From Nocardioides abyssi (GTDB taxonomy: Bacteria > Actinomycetota > Actinomycetes > Propionibacteriales > Nocardioidaceae): a stretch of DNA of 64,000 nt. Positions 1 to 9,906 of this stretch are shown in pieces. The position numbers were made by a program, and so were the translations under genes. The notes beneath the pieces are model-generated. The model had not been told where the DNA came from and made no database searches. It saw nothing but the letters and a program-made list of their open reading frames with translations. Position 1 is the first letter of the stretch; each line of letters starts with the position of its first letter. The stretch spans positions 1 through 64,000 of the forward strand of contig NZ_JAUHJR010000005.1 of NCBI RefSeq assembly GCF_030412915.1. Reading direction: 5' to 3'.

Positions 1-48
1 CACCGGCTGCCGCACACCCCCGACGAGGTCGTCGCGACCGAGGGCTGA
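1..48 (+). CDS. 3' end of an unidentified gene
   Basis: The reading frame that begins at base 1 runs 15 codons (ending DEVVATEG) to a TGA at 46-48. The next gene's start is 36 bases further on the same strand, so this is probably the tail of an upstream plus-strand gene. Too little is present to name it. Confidence 0.4.
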   Translation, partial: HRLPHTPDEVVATEG

Positions 49-84
49 CGGACTAACCGGCCTCCCCCGGGCGTTGAGGACGAC

Positions 85-1215
85 GTGGAGACCTACGACG
101 CGGTGGTGGTCGGCGCCGGCCAGGCCGGCCTGTCGGCGTCGTACCACCTGCGCCGGCTCGGCCTGCGCCACGTCGTCCTCGACGCCGACCGCACGCCGGG
201 CGGCGCGTGGCAGCACCGCTGGGACTCGCTGACCATGCACGACGTCCACGGCGTCGCCGCGCTGCCGGACTCCGCCCCTCCCACCGACGGGCACGCCGGG
301 GACCAGGGCTCGGACCAGGGCGACGGGCAGAGCGACGGGCAGGGCCGCGCGAACGTCGTCGTGCCGGCGTACTTCGCCGCCTACGAGCGCACCCACGACC
401 TCCCCGTCGTCCGCCCGGTCGAGGTCGACCGGGTCGAGGACGGCCCGGACCAGGACGGCCAGGGCGGCCTGCTGGTCGTGCACGCCGGCGACCGCTCCTG
501 GACCACCCGCACGCTGGTGAACGCGACCGGCACCTGGCGGCGGCCGTTCGTCCCGCACTACCCGGGTGTGGAGACGTTCCGCGGCGAGCAGTGGCACACC
601 GTCGCCTTCCCCGGCCCCGAGCACTTCCGCGGCCGGCGGGTGGTCGTCGTGGGTGGCGGCGCGTCGGCCGTCCAGCACCTCGGCGAGCTCGCGCCGGTCG
701 CCGACACCCTGTGGGTCACCCGCCGCGAACCGGTCTGGCGCACCGACGACTTCACCCCCGAGCGCGGGCGGGAGGCCGTCGCGCTGGTGGAGGAGCGGGT
801 ACGCCGCGGGCTGCCGCCGACCAGCGTCGTCGGGGTCACCGGGCTGGTCCTGCGGCCGCAGGAGCAGGAGGCGGCCCGGCTCGGTGCCTACGAGCGGCAC
901 CCGATGTTCACCGCCGTCGAGCGCGACGGCGTCCGGATGCCCGACGGGTCGTTCGAGCGGGCCGACGCGATCCTGTGGGCGACCGGCTTCCGCCCGGCCG
1001 TCGCCCACCTGGCCCCGCTGCGGCTGCGCTCCGAGCTCGGCGGGATCCAGCTCGACGGGACGACGGCCGTCGCCGACCCCCGCGTCCAGCTCGTCGGCTA
1101 CGGCCCCTCGGCCAGCACGATCGGCGCGAACCGCGCCGGGCGCACGGCCGCGACGTCGGTGCGGCGCTACCTCTCCGGCGCGTCCGCCACGCGCAGCAGC
1201 CTGGCCAGCTCCTGA
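85..1215 (+). CDS. FAD-dependent flavin monooxygenase-like oxidoreductase
   Basis: 376 residues. It starts with GTG after a GAGGA Shine-Dalgarno at 76-80. An N-terminal FAD-binding Rossmann motif GAGQAG (residues 10-15) is followed by the GGAWQHRW segment typical of flavin-containing and Baeyer-Villiger-like monooxygenases. A second dinucleotide-binding motif, VVVVGGGASA, sits mid-protein and should bind NADPH. A late ATGF motif (WATGFRP) closes the fold. A short Gly/Asp/Gln-rich insertion near residues 72-88 is probably a disordered loop. The family oxidises small nucleophilic or carbonyl substrates with NADPH and O2; the substrate cannot be read from sequence. Its 3' end overlaps the convergent adnB gene by 49 bases. 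Confidence 0.85.
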   Translation: METYDAVVVGAGQAGLSASYHLRRLGLRHVVLDADRTPGGAWQHRWDSLTMHDVHGVAALPDSAPPTDGHAGDQGSDQGDGQSDGQGRANVVVPAYFAAYERTHDLPVVRPVEVDRVEDGPDQDGQGGLLVVHAGDRSWTTRTLVNATGTWRRPFVPHYPGVETFRGEQWHTVAFPGPEHFRGRRVVVVGGGASAVQHLGELAPVADTLWVTRREPVWRTDDFTPERGREAVALVEERVRRGLPPTSVVGVTGLVLRPQEQEAARLGAYERHPMFTAVERDGVRMPDGSFERADAILWATGFRPAVAHLAPLRLRSELGGIQLDGTTAVADPRVQLVGYGPSASTIGANRAGRTAATSVRRYLSGASATRSSLASS

Positions 1216-4200
1216 CGGTCCGGCAGGTCGGCCGGCTCGACGAGCCGGCCGCTGCGCACGAAGTAGAACGCCGCGTGCACCCGCTCGACCGGGACGTCGT
1301 GCAGCTCGGCCCACGCCTGGCGGTAGATCGCCAGCTGCAGCGGGTCGGCCTCCCCCGATCGGCCGGTCTTCCAGTCCACGACGAGGTAGCCCTCGCCTTC
1401 CGGGGTGTCCTCGCGGTAGACCGCGTCGATCCGCCCCCGGACCACCTGGCCGTCGACCACGAGCGCGAAGGACGGCTCGACCGCGTGCGGGACGCGCTCG
1501 GCGAACGTCCCCTCCTCGAACCGCGCGATCAGCTCCTGCAGGTCGGCGTCGTCGTCGATGTCCAGGTCGGCCCGGCCCGGCAGCTCGTCGGGGTCGATGA
1601 GCAGCTGCTGGCCGAAGCGCGCCTCGACCCACGCGTGGAAGCGGGTGCCGAAGCGGGCCGCCGACGACGGCTTGCGCGGCATCGGACGGGCCAGGTCGCG
1701 GGCGAGCTCGTCGGGGTCGTCGCGCAGCCGGGCCAGCGAGGTCGCCGACAGGCTGCTCGGCAGCGCCACCTCGACGTGCGGGGACCGGTCCCGACGCGCC
1801 TCGTCGAGCAGCCGCGCGATCTCCTCGTCCCACTGCTGGACCCGCTCGAGCTCGAGGACGTCCTCGATGCCGTCCTCGATGCCGCCGGCGAGCTCGGCGT
1901 CGGTGACCGGGTCGGCCCCGTGGACCCGCCGGGCGGCCTCGATGCGCCGCTCGACCTCGGCGGTGCGGTGCGAGATCGGCCAGGGCAGGTCGGGCGAGCG
2001 GTCGGCGTACGGGTTGTCCTCCCCCTTCACGACGCAGTCGGCCCAGCGGTCGGGCTCCGCGCCCCAGGTCGCCATCGCCTCCCGGGTCGCCAGCAGGTAC
2101 GCCGAGGGGCCCAGGCCGCTCTTGAGCCGCGGCGCCCAGCGCCACGCCGAGACCCACAGCGAGTGGCGCGCGCGGGTCCACGCGACGTACCCCAGACGCA
2201 GCTCCTCGAGCGCCTCGTGGGCCTTGACCGCCTCGCCGAGCGCCTTGATGTCCTCGGGCGCGTGGCCGGCGAGCTGGGGCAGGTCGCGGGCGTCGCCACG
2301 GAGCGCGGTCGGCATCACCGACGGGACGGTCAGCCAGCTCGACCGCGTGCGGTTGGTGGGGAACTTGCGCTCGGTCACGCCCACGAGGAAGACCGCGTCC
2401 CACTCCAGGCCCTTGGCGCGGTGGACCGTGAGCAGCTTGACCGAGTCGGCCTCGGACGGGGTCGCGACGTCGAGGCCCTGGCCGAACTCGTCCTCGGCCT
2501 CGAGCCAGGCCAGCAGCGCCGGCAGCGTCACCTGGCCGTCGACGGCCTGGAACTCCGCGACCGCCTGCACGAACAGGTCGAGGTTGTCGCGCCGGGCCGC
2601 GGCCGCCGGGCTGACCGAGGAGGCGAGCTCGACGTCGATGCCCGTGGTGTCGACGATCCGGCGGACGAGGTCGAGGATCGGCTCGCCGACGGCCTGCCGC
2701 AGCCGGCGCAGCTCCGCGGCCAGCAGGCCGAAGCGCTCGCGTGCCTCGGGTGAGTACGCCAGGTCGCCCGGGTCCTCCAGCGCGTCGCACAGCGAGGCGA
2801 TCTCGGTGGGGTCGGCGCCCTCGACGGCGGCCGCCAGCTGCGCGCGGACGTCCTCGAAGGCGGTCGCGCCCGACGTGTCGCCGGCCAGCTCGCGGGCGCG
2901 GCGGCCGAGCAGCGCGAGGTCGCGCGGCCCGATCGCCCAGCGGGGCCCGGCGAGCAGGGTCAGCAGCGCGGCGTTGGCCGTGACGTCCTGGACCAGGGTC
3001 ATCGTGGCGACAACCTCCGAGACCTCCGGGAGCCGCAGCAGGCCCTTGAGGCCGACGATCTCGACGGGGATCTCGCGCTCGCTCAGCGCGTCGAAGACCG
3101 CGGCGGCGTGGGCGTTGTCGCGGGTCAGCACGCCGATCTCGCGCCAGCACGGGCCGTCCTTGGTCGCCGCGAGCCCCGCGTGGGTCTCCAGCACCCGGTC
3201 GGCGAGCCACGCGAGCTCGTCGTCCCACGTCTCGTGGACCACGGCGCGCACCTCGCCGGGCAGGGCCTCCGGCGCGGTCTCCAGCGGCAGCAGGTCGGGC
3301 CGGCTGGCGTAGAGGTCGGCGGCCAGGTGGTTGGCGGTGGCGAGGATCCGGGCGTCGGAGCGGCGGTTGACCGTGAGCGGGTAGGTCGTGCCGCGCTCGC
3401 CGCCGGCGGCGGGGAACTCGCGGGTGAACTCCAGGATGTTCGACACCGACGCCCCGCGCCAGCCGTAGATCGCCTGGTTGGGGTCGCCGACGGCCATGAC
3501 GGGGTGACCCTGGCCGGAGGCGGAATCGGGCCCGGAGAAGAGCCGGCGCAGCATCAGCGCCTGGGCCACGGAGGTGTCCTGGTACTCGTCGAGCAGCACG
3601 ACCTTGAACTTCGCCCGCTCGGCCTCGCCGACCGTCGGGCACTGCTCGGCCAGCCGCGCGGCGAGCGCGATCTGGTCGGAGAAGTCCATGAGCCCGTGGT
3701 GACGCTTGAGCGAGCGGTAGGCCTCGACCAGGCCGAGCAGCTCGGCGCGCTTGTCGATGGCGGCGACCGCCTTCTCGTTGAGCGCCCGGTAGGTCTTGCG
3801 GTGCTCGGTCGCCATTCCCTCGACCAGGAGCGGACGCAGCCGCTCGTCGTGGGCGCGGACCTCGTCGGGACCCACCAGGTGCTCGCTCATCTCGCCGTCG
3901 AGGGCGAGGAGGTACTGCACGACGTGGCGCGGGGAGTCGGTCAGCTGCTCGACGGGGGCGGCGTAGCGCTGCACGGCGCGCGTCGCCAGCTGGTAGCGGC
4001 TGGCGTCGGCGACGAGGCGGGTGTCGGGCTCGTGGCCGATGCGCAGGCCGTGCTCGGAGAGCAGCGCCGAGGCGTAGGAGTGGTACGTCGCGACCGTCGG
4101 CTCCTCGACCTCCTGCTCCTCACCGTCGGGGCCCGGCGCGCGGGTGCCGCGCTCGGGCAGCAGGCCGGCCTGCCGGAGGCTGTCGCGGATGCGCGTCTGC

Positions 4201-4478
4201 AGCTCGGCGGTGGCCTTGGTGGTGAAGGTCAGACCGAGGACCTCCCCCGGCGCGACCCGGCCGGTGGCGACCAGCCAGACCACGCGGGCGGCCATCACCG
4301 TGGTCTTGCCCGACCCGGCGCCGGCGATGACGACGGCCGGCTCGAGCGGGGCGGTGACCGCGGCGAACTGCTGGTCGCTGAACGTCCAGGTCACGCCCAT
4401 CAGGTCGCGCAGCTGCTCGGGCGTCGTGATGTCCTGCGCGGCGGGGAGCGTCGCCCGGTCGGGCACGGTCGAGGTCAC
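1167..4478 (-). CDS. adnB: AdnB, motor and nuclease subunit of the AdnAB helicase-nuclease
   Basis: 1103 residues. The UvrD/Rep-type superfamily 1A helicase has Walker A AGAGSGKTT (residues 52-60), Walker B LLDEYQDT and the late VHRAKGLEWDAVFLVG motif. A C-terminal RecB-family nuclease carries DWKTGRSG and a QLAIYRQAW helix. AdnAB is the actinobacterial machine that unwinds and resects double-strand breaks for recombination, and in mycobacteria the AdnB motor leads. The start is GTG overlapping the adnA stop as GTGA at 4475-4478, so the subunits are translationally coupled, which fits a 1:1 heterodimer. Length matches the mycobacterial protein (about 1100). A much longer open frame upstream of 4478 is only the GC-rich shadow of adnA. 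Confidence 0.95.
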   Translation of the reverse strand: MTSTVPDRATLPAAQDITTPEQLRDLMGVTWTFSDQQFAAVTAPLEPAVVIAGAGSGKTTVMAARVVWLVATGRVAPGEVLGLTFTTKATAELQTRIRDSLRQAGLLPERGTRAPGPDGEEQEVEEPTVATYHSYASALLSEHGLRIGHEPDTRLVADASRYQLATRAVQRYAAPVEQLTDSPRHVVQYLLALDGEMSEHLVGPDEVRAHDERLRPLLVEGMATEHRKTYRALNEKAVAAIDKRAELLGLVEAYRSLKRHHGLMDFSDQIALAARLAEQCPTVGEAERAKFKVVLLDEYQDTSVAQALMLRRLFSGPDSASGQGHPVMAVGDPNQAIYGWRGASVSNILEFTREFPAAGGERGTTYPLTVNRRSDARILATANHLAADLYASRPDLLPLETAPEALPGEVRAVVHETWDDELAWLADRVLETHAGLAATKDGPCWREIGVLTRDNAHAAAVFDALSEREIPVEIVGLKGLLRLPEVSEVVATMTLVQDVTANAALLTLLAGPRWAIGPRDLALLGRRARELAGDTSGATAFEDVRAQLAAAVEGADPTEIASLCDALEDPGDLAYSPEARERFGLLAAELRRLRQAVGEPILDLVRRIVDTTGIDVELASSVSPAAAARRDNLDLFVQAVAEFQAVDGQVTLPALLAWLEAEDEFGQGLDVATPSEADSVKLLTVHRAKGLEWDAVFLVGVTERKFPTNRTRSSWLTVPSVMPTALRGDARDLPQLAGHAPEDIKALGEAVKAHEALEELRLGYVAWTRARHSLWVSAWRWAPRLKSGLGPSAYLLATREAMATWGAEPDRWADCVVKGEDNPYADRSPDLPWPISHRTAEVERRIEAARRVHGADPVTDAELAGGIEDGIEDVLELERVQQWDEEIARLLDEARRDRSPHVEVALPSSLSATSLARLRDDPDELARDLARPMPRKPSSAARFGTRFHAWVEARFGQQLLIDPDELPGRADLDIDDDADLQELIARFEEGTFAERVPHAVEPSFALVVDGQVVRGRIDAVYREDTPEGEGYLVVDWKTGRSGEADPLQLAIYRQAWAELHDVPVERVHAAFYFVRSGRLVEPADLPDRQELARLLRVADAPER

Positions 4479-7400
4479 GAGAGCACCGTTCCTGAGGCCT
4501 TGGTCGGACAGATCGCGGTGAAGGCGCACCGCTCGCAGTGGCCGCCGGGGCGGGCGACGAACTCCTCGGCGCGGAGCGCGGCCGCGGCGGCGGCGAGCTG
4601 CTCCTCGACCAGGCGCGGCCCCTCCCCCTCGGCCGGGGGCTGGTGCTGCACCTTCGGCTCGACCTCGCCGATGCGCAGCTGCACGAGCTCGGCTCCTCCC
4701 GAGGCACCCGGCCCCTCGACGCCGGCGGCGCGCAGGTGCTCGTCGGCGGCGCCGTGGTCGACGGCGAGCTGGTAGAGGCCGAGCTGGGAGTGGCGCTGGA
4801 CCTCGGGACCGGTGGGCGGGTACTTGCCGGTCTTCAGGTCGACGACGACGACCCGGCCGTCCTCGTCGAGCTCGAGGCGGTCGGCGTACCCGTGCAGGCG
4901 GACGACCTGCCCGTCGGGCAGCGTCACCTCGGCGCGCATCCTCGGCTCGACGGCCAGCACGGTGCGCGCGCCCGGGCGACGGTGCCAGGTGAGGAACCGC
5001 TGGAGGGCGGCCGCGACCGCCTCCCGCTCGCGGGCCCGCGACCAGGGCGTGCGGAACTCCATCCGGCCCCAGACCTCGTCGACCAGCGGCATCAGGTCGC
5101 GCTCGACGTCGACCTCCTCGGCCGGGACCTCGAGCGACCCGGTCGCGAGCCGCTCGGCGACCGCGTGCACGACCTTGCCGAAGCCCTGGCCGCTGGAGCT
5201 GACCACCTCGCCGCCGGCCTCGCGCTGCAGGAACCACTGGGCGGGGCAGGTGAGCAGGCCGTCGAGCGCGCTCGCCGAGAGCGTCAGCGGCTCCTCGGGC
5301 GGGCGCACGGGCCGCTCCGAGCGGCTGGGCGCACGCAGCCCCCACCAGGTGGCGGGGTCGGCCTGGGGCGCGACCGGGCGGCCGTGGACGTCGAGCTCGG
5401 CGAGCAGCCGCAGCCGACGCGCGGCCGCGCGGCGCAGGGCCTCGGGCTCGCCGGGGTCGGCGACGGTGCGGCGCAGCTCGGAGACCAGCCCGGCCATCGA
5501 CAGCGGCCGCCGGGGCCGGCCGACGCGGTGGACCGGCTCGCGGCCGAGCTCGGTGAGGAAGCGGGAGGGTTGCTCGCCCTCGTCGTCGGGCGACCTGACC
5601 GCGGTGACGACCAGGCGCTGCTTGGCGCGGGTGGCGGCGACGTAGAAGAGCCGGCGCTCCTCGGCGAGCATCGCGCCGCGGGTCAGAGGGGGCAGCAGGC
5701 CGTCGCTGCCGATCCGGTCGGCCTGGAGCAACGAGTCGCGGCGGCGCAGGTCGGGCCAGGCGCCCTCCTGGACGTGGGCGACCACGACCAGGCGCCACTC
5801 CAGCCCCTTGGACCGGTGGGCGGTCAGCAGCCGGACGGCCTCGCCCCGGACCCCGCGGTCGGCGAGCGTGTCGGCGGGGATCTCCTGGGCCCGCAGCGTC
5901 GCCAGGAAGCTGCGGACGCTGCGGTGGCCCTGCTGCTCCTCGGTGCGGGCGGCGACCTCGAAGAGCGCGCACAGGGCGTCGAGGTCGCGGTGGGCCAGCC
6001 GGGCGCCCTGGCCGCCGGTGGCGGTCGCCTGCCGCAGGCGACGCCCCCAGTCGGTGCCGTCCCACAGCAGCCAGAGCACCTCCTCGGCGGTCGCGCCCTC
6101 GGCGAGCGCCTCGCGGGCGCGGGCGAGCAGGTCGGCCAGGCGCAGCGCGCGCCGGGCCGGCTCCCCGTCGAGGCCCGCGACCGCGGTGGGGTCGAGCACG
6201 GCGCGTCGGACCAGCTCGCGCGCGGGGGTGCCCGGGGAGAGGGCACGCAGCGCGCGGGTGAGCGCCCGGACGTCGGTCGCGTCGAGGCCGCCGAGCGGCG
6301 AGGTCAGCAGCGCCTCGGCCCGGTCGGCGCCGACGAAGTCCTCGTCGGCCGGGTCCTCCACGTCGGCGTCGACGACCACCCCGAGCGCGCCGAGCAGCGG
6401 CAGCACCGCCGGCTCGCGGACCAGCGGGGTCTCGTCGGCGGCCACCTCGACCGGCACCCCGGCGGCGGCCAGCGAGCGGCGCAGGCCCGGGATCGAGGCG
6501 CGGCCCGAGCGCACCAGCACGGCCATCTCCGACCACGGCACGCCGTCCTCGAGGTGGGCGCGGCGCAGCAGGTCGGCGGTGTGCTCGGTCTCGGCGCGGT
6601 GGGTGTCGAAGGTGAGCACCTCGACGCTGCCCGGGCCGTGGGCGTTGTCGGCCGGGGTGGGGTGGCGGAACGCGGCGTACTGCTCGACGGGGATGGAGCC
6701 CGTCACGCCGATCGAGGCGGCGATCGACCGCGAGGCGCGCAGCAGCCGCGAGCCGAACCGCCGCGTCGTGCCGAGCGCCACCACGGGCGCCGGGTCGCCG
6801 TCGCGGGTGGGGAACTCGCGGGGGAAGTCGAGGATGCCGCGCACGTCGGCGCCGCGGAAGCCGTAGATCGACTGGTCGGGGTCCCCGACGACGGTCAGGT
6901 CGCGGCCGTCCCCGGCGATCGCGCGCAGCAGCGCGACCTGGCTGGGATCGGTGTCCTGGTACTCGTCGACGAAGACGTGCCGCAGCTGGGCGCGCAGCTC
7001 GTCGCGGTGCACCTGCGCCTCGATGACCGCCCGCGCCACCAGGTCCGGGTAGTCGATCGCCGACTGGTCGCCCATGACGTCGAGGTACTGCCCGAGGAAC
7101 AGGCCCGCCGCCTCCAGCTCCGGCATCGACTCCGTGCGCCCCAGCTCGACCAGGTCGTCGGGGTCCAGGCCGCGCTCGCGCGCCCGGGCCAGCACCGCGT
7201 GCACCTCGCGCGCGAAGCCGCGGGTGCCGACCGCGGCACGCAGGTGGTCGGGCCAGCGCACCGACTCCGGCGCGTCGGTGAGCAGCTCCTGGAGCACCAC
7301 GTCCTGCTCGGGGGCCGAGAGCAGGCGCAGGGGCGCGGCGTACAGCTCCGCCGGCGCGTAGCGCCGCACCAGCGCGTAGGCGAAGGAGTGGAACGTCGAG

Positions 7401-7714
7401 GACAGCCCGGTCGCCATCGTGCGGCCCAGGCGGGCCGTCACCCGGTCGCGCAGCTGCTCGGCGGCCTTGCGCGAGAACGTCAGCGCCAGCACCTCGTCGG
7501 GCCGCGCGCCCTCCTCGACGCGTCGCACGATCGCCTCGACCAGCGTGGTCGTCTTGCCGGTGCCGGGCCCGGCCAGCACTAGCAGCGGCCCGCCGGGGTG
7601 GTCGACGACGCGCTGCTGGTGCTCGTCGAGGGTCGGGACGACGCCGGCCAGCGGGCGGCGCGCGAGCCGGTACGTCGTACCGGTGGGCCTCGTCGGCTGG
7701 GCGGTGGCGGTCAT
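4475..7714 (-). CDS. adnA: AdnA, helicase-nuclease subunit of AdnAB
   Basis: 1079 residues. Walker A is AGPGTGKTT (residues 48-56) and Walker B is VFVDEYQDT. The helicase core also has GDPDQSIYGFRGA and AHRSKGLEW. The C-terminal nuclease has VVDLKTGKYP. One cysteine before the nuclease (LLTCPAQWFLQ) and a terminal CERCAFTAIC cluster together provide four cysteines spaced like the 4Fe-4S staple of AddB/AdnA nucleases, so an iron-sulphur cluster is expected. ATG at 7712-7714 was chosen because homology begins just after it; a further in-frame ATG at 7813 would run into the divergent DJ-1-type gene. The gene order adnA then adnB is the mycobacterial order. Confidence 0.95.
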   Translation of the reverse strand: MTATAQPTRPTGTTYRLARRPLAGVVPTLDEHQQRVVDHPGGPLLVLAGPGTGKTTTLVEAIVRRVEEGARPDEVLALTFSRKAAEQLRDRVTARLGRTMATGLSSTFHSFAYALVRRYAPAELYAAPLRLLSAPEQDVVLQELLTDAPESVRWPDHLRAAVGTRGFAREVHAVLARARERGLDPDDLVELGRTESMPELEAAGLFLGQYLDVMGDQSAIDYPDLVARAVIEAQVHRDELRAQLRHVFVDEYQDTDPSQVALLRAIAGDGRDLTVVGDPDQSIYGFRGADVRGILDFPREFPTRDGDPAPVVALGTTRRFGSRLLRASRSIAASIGVTGSIPVEQYAAFRHPTPADNAHGPGSVEVLTFDTHRAETEHTADLLRRAHLEDGVPWSEMAVLVRSGRASIPGLRRSLAAAGVPVEVAADETPLVREPAVLPLLGALGVVVDADVEDPADEDFVGADRAEALLTSPLGGLDATDVRALTRALRALSPGTPARELVRRAVLDPTAVAGLDGEPARRALRLADLLARAREALAEGATAEEVLWLLWDGTDWGRRLRQATATGGQGARLAHRDLDALCALFEVAARTEEQQGHRSVRSFLATLRAQEIPADTLADRGVRGEAVRLLTAHRSKGLEWRLVVVAHVQEGAWPDLRRRDSLLQADRIGSDGLLPPLTRGAMLAEERRLFYVAATRAKQRLVVTAVRSPDDEGEQPSRFLTELGREPVHRVGRPRRPLSMAGLVSELRRTVADPGEPEALRRAAARRLRLLAELDVHGRPVAPQADPATWWGLRAPSRSERPVRPPEEPLTLSASALDGLLTCPAQWFLQREAGGEVVSSSGQGFGKVVHAVAERLATGSLEVPAEEVDVERDLMPLVDEVWGRMEFRTPWSRAREREAVAAALQRFLTWHRRPGARTVLAVEPRMRAEVTLPDGQVVRLHGYADRLELDEDGRVVVVDLKTGKYPPTGPEVQRHSQLGLYQLAVDHGAADEHLRAAGVEGPGASGGAELVQLRIGEVEPKVQHQPPAEGEGPRLVEEQLAAAAAALRAEEFVARPGGHCERCAFTAICPTKASGTVLS

Positions 7715-7772
7715 GGACCCATCACAACATCGAGCACCGACAGTGCGTCGCAGACCTGCCAGGATGGCGCCC

Positions 7773-8360
7773 GTGAGCACGCGCACCGTCGCCATCCTGG
7801 CCTTCGACGACATGGAGGTCCTCGACTTCGCGGGCCCCTACGAGGTCTTCAACGTCGCCGGCGAGCTCGGCGAGGGCCGGCCGTTCGAGGTGGTCACCGT
7901 CGGCCTGACCGGCGAGCCGGCGATCGGCCGCGGCGGCTTCACGGTGCTGCCCGACCACCGCCTCGCGGACTGCCCGCCCGTGGACGTGCTCGTGGTCCCC
8001 GGCGGCGCCGGCACCCGCGCGCTGCTCGACCACGAGGAGCTCGGCACCTTCCTGCGCGAGAGGTACGCCGCCGTCGAGCTGCTCATGTCGGTGTGCACCG
8101 GTGCGATGCTGCTCGCGCGGGCGGGCCTGCTCGCGGGGCTGCCGGCGACCACCCACCACACGACCTACGACGAGCTGGCCGCGATCGACCCGACCGTGTC
8201 GGTCGAGCGCGGTCCGCGGTTCGTGCGGGCCGCCGACCGGCTGTGGACCTCGGCGGGCGTCTCGGCCGGGGTCGACCTCGCGCTCGAGGTCGTCGAGCGG
8301 CTGGCCGGTCGGGCCGCCCGCGAGGTCACCGTGGCCGAGATGGAGTGGATGCGGGCGTAG
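7773..8360 (+). CDS. DJ-1/PfpI (class I glutamine amidotransferase-like) protein
   Basis: 195 residues. It has the DJ-1/PfpI fold seen in isonitrile hydratases and in the N-terminal domain of AraC-type amidase regulators. Landmarks are FDDMEVLDFAGPYEVF at the N-terminus, the VVPGGAGT loop and the nucleophile elbow SVCTGAM with its cysteine. There is no C-terminal AraC helix-turn-helix, so it is the stand-alone enzyme form. The start is set at GTG 7773, which has AGGA eight bases upstream; ATG at 7764 in the same frame would add three residues. It is divergent from adnA (58 bases) and its end overlaps the convergent antiporter by 35 bases. The exact substrate is unknown. Confidence 0.8.
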   Translation: MSTRTVAILAFDDMEVLDFAGPYEVFNVAGELGEGRPFEVVTVGLTGEPAIGRGGFTVLPDHRLADCPPVDVLVVPGGAGTRALLDHEELGTFLRERYAAVELLMSVCTGAMLLARAGLLAGLPATTHHTTYDELAAIDPTVSVERGPRFVRAADRLWTSAGVSAGVDLALEVVERLAGRAAREVTVAEMEWMRA

Positions 8361-9906
8361 GCGCGTCGGGCCGGGCCGGCCCCGACAGCGCGGCGTACCA
8401 CCCGGCGAGCCGCCCCTCCAGGCTCACCTGCCGCAGCCGCTCCTCGATGGCGGTCACGTGCGCCACGTCGGTGGCGACCAGGGCGTGGTCGCCGGCGCGC
8501 AGCGCGGTCGTCGGCGAGGGGACGAAGAGCTGCCCCTCGCGCAGCAGCAGGGTGACCACTGCGCCCGGCGGCAGCCGCAGCTCAGCGACCTCGACGCCGG
8601 CCAGGCGCGACTGGGGCGCCACGGTGAACTGCAGGAGCGTCGCGTCGATGTCCTCCAGCGGCGCGGACTCGATCGAGACCGACCGCGGGTTCTCGTCCGC
8701 GGCGGCGCCCGTGCGGCGGGCGACCCACGGCAGGGTCGGGCCCTGGACGAGGGTGAAGACCACGACCAGCAGGAAGACCACGTCGAAGATCCGCTCGGCG
8801 CCCGGCAGCCCGACGCTCATCGGGATCGTCGCGAGCACGATCGGCACCGCGCCGCGCAGGCCCGCCCAGCTGATGAAGACCTGGTCGCGCAGCGGCACCC
8901 GGAACGGCAGCAGGCAGGCCAGCACCGAGACCGGGCGGGCGACCAGCGTCAGCGAGGCACCGACCACGACGGCCCACGGCAGCGCCTCGAGCAGCCGGCC
9001 GGGGCTGGCGAGCAGGCCGAGCAGGACGAAGAGGCCGATCTGGGCCAGCCAGGCCATGCCCTCCACGAAGCCCTCGGTCGTGCTGCGGTGGGGCAGGTCG
9101 GCGTTGCCCAGCACGAGCCCGGCGACGTAGATCGCCATGATCGGGCTCGCCCCGACCAGGCCGGAGACCGCGAACGCGGAGAACGCGATCGCGAGCGTCG
9201 CCAGCGGGTAGAGGCCGCTGGCGGGCAGCGCGCTGCGCCGCAGCAGCCAGACCCCGGCGAGCGCCACGACGACACCGGTGAGCAGCCCGACGACTAGCTG
9301 GTAGCCGATCTGGCCGGTGATGCTCAGCACCCCCGACCCCTCCCAGGCGTCGCTGGTGACCACGCTGACCAGCACGATCACCGGCGGGTCGTTGAAGCCG
9401 GACTCGGCCTCCACCAGCGAGCGCAGCCGGCTGCGCACCGGCATCGCGCGGAGCACCGAGAAGACCGCGGCCGCGTCGGTCGAGGACGCGACGGCCCCCA
9501 GCACGATCGCGGTGCGCAGGTCGACGTCGAGGACGAGCAGCACGAGCCCGCTGGTGACCGCGACACTGATGAAGACGCCCGCCGTGGCCAGCACGGCCGC
9601 CATCGGGGCGACCGGCCGCACGGTCGACCACCGCGTCGTGAAGCCGCCGTCGGCAAGGATCACGGCCAGCGCGAGGTTGCCCAGCACCTGGGTGAGCTCG
9701 GCGTCCTCGAACCGCAGCCCGAGGCCGGACTCCCCCAGCGCCAGGCCGATCCCGAGGTAGAGCAACAGGCTCGGCAGGCCCGCGCGCGACGCGAGGCGCA
9801 CGGCCGCGGCGGCGGCGAGGACCACCAGCGCGGCCACGAGCACCACCGCGTTGAGGTCGGCGGCGTCCAGCCCGGAGTCGAACCCGGCGAGCTCAGCCAG
9901 CCCCAC
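8326..9906 (-). CDS. NhaP2/CvrA-type K+(Na+)/H+ antiporter with RCK_C domain
   Basis: 526 residues. It is a cation:proton antiporter of the CPA1 family with about a dozen membrane segments. Transport-core motifs are SSTDAAAVFSVLR and ESGFNDPPVIVL, the latter holding the Asn-Asp pair typical of CPA1 exchangers. A soluble C-terminal TrkA-C (RCK_C) domain (about residues 415-485) should sense a ligand or ion, as in NhaP2/CvrA proteins that keep potassium and volume balanced. The GTG start at 9906 lies inside the last codons of the preceding membrane-protein gene, so the two are probably translated together. The 3' end overlaps the convergent DJ-1-like gene. Confidence 0.9.
   Translation of the reverse strand: MGLAELAGFDSGLDAADLNAVVLVAALVVLAAAAAVRLASRAGLPSLLLYLGIGLALGESGLGLRFEDAELTQVLGNLALAVILADGGFTTRWSTVRPVAPMAAVLATAGVFISVAVTSGLVLLVLDVDLRTAIVLGAVASSTDAAAVFSVLRAMPVRSRLRSLVEAESGFNDPPVIVLVSVVTSDAWEGSGVLSITGQIGYQLVVGLLTGVVVALAGVWLLRRSALPASGLYPLATLAIAFSAFAVSGLVGASPIMAIYVAGLVLGNADLPHRSTTEGFVEGMAWLAQIGLFVLLGLLASPGRLLEALPWAVVVGASLTLVARPVSVLACLLPFRVPLRDQVFISWAGLRGAVPIVLATIPMSVGLPGAERIFDVVFLLVVVFTLVQGPTLPWVARRTGAAADENPRSVSIESAPLEDIDATLLQFTVAPQSRLAGVEVAELRLPPGAVVTLLLREGQLFVPSPTTALRAGDHALVATDVAHVTAIEERLRQVSLEGRLAGWYAALSGPARPDAPTPASTPSRPR

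Noticed and set aside
207-2753. An 848-residue plus-strand frame across two genes
   Set aside because: It spans the monooxygenase in a shifted frame and the antisense of adnB; composition is low-complexity.
3108-7582. Long plus-strand open frames opposite adnA/adnB
   Set aside because: They run antisense to conserved helicase-nuclease genes, consist of Arg/Gly/Ala-rich or His/Gln-rich filler and have no motif; this is normal in DNA with G or C at third positions.
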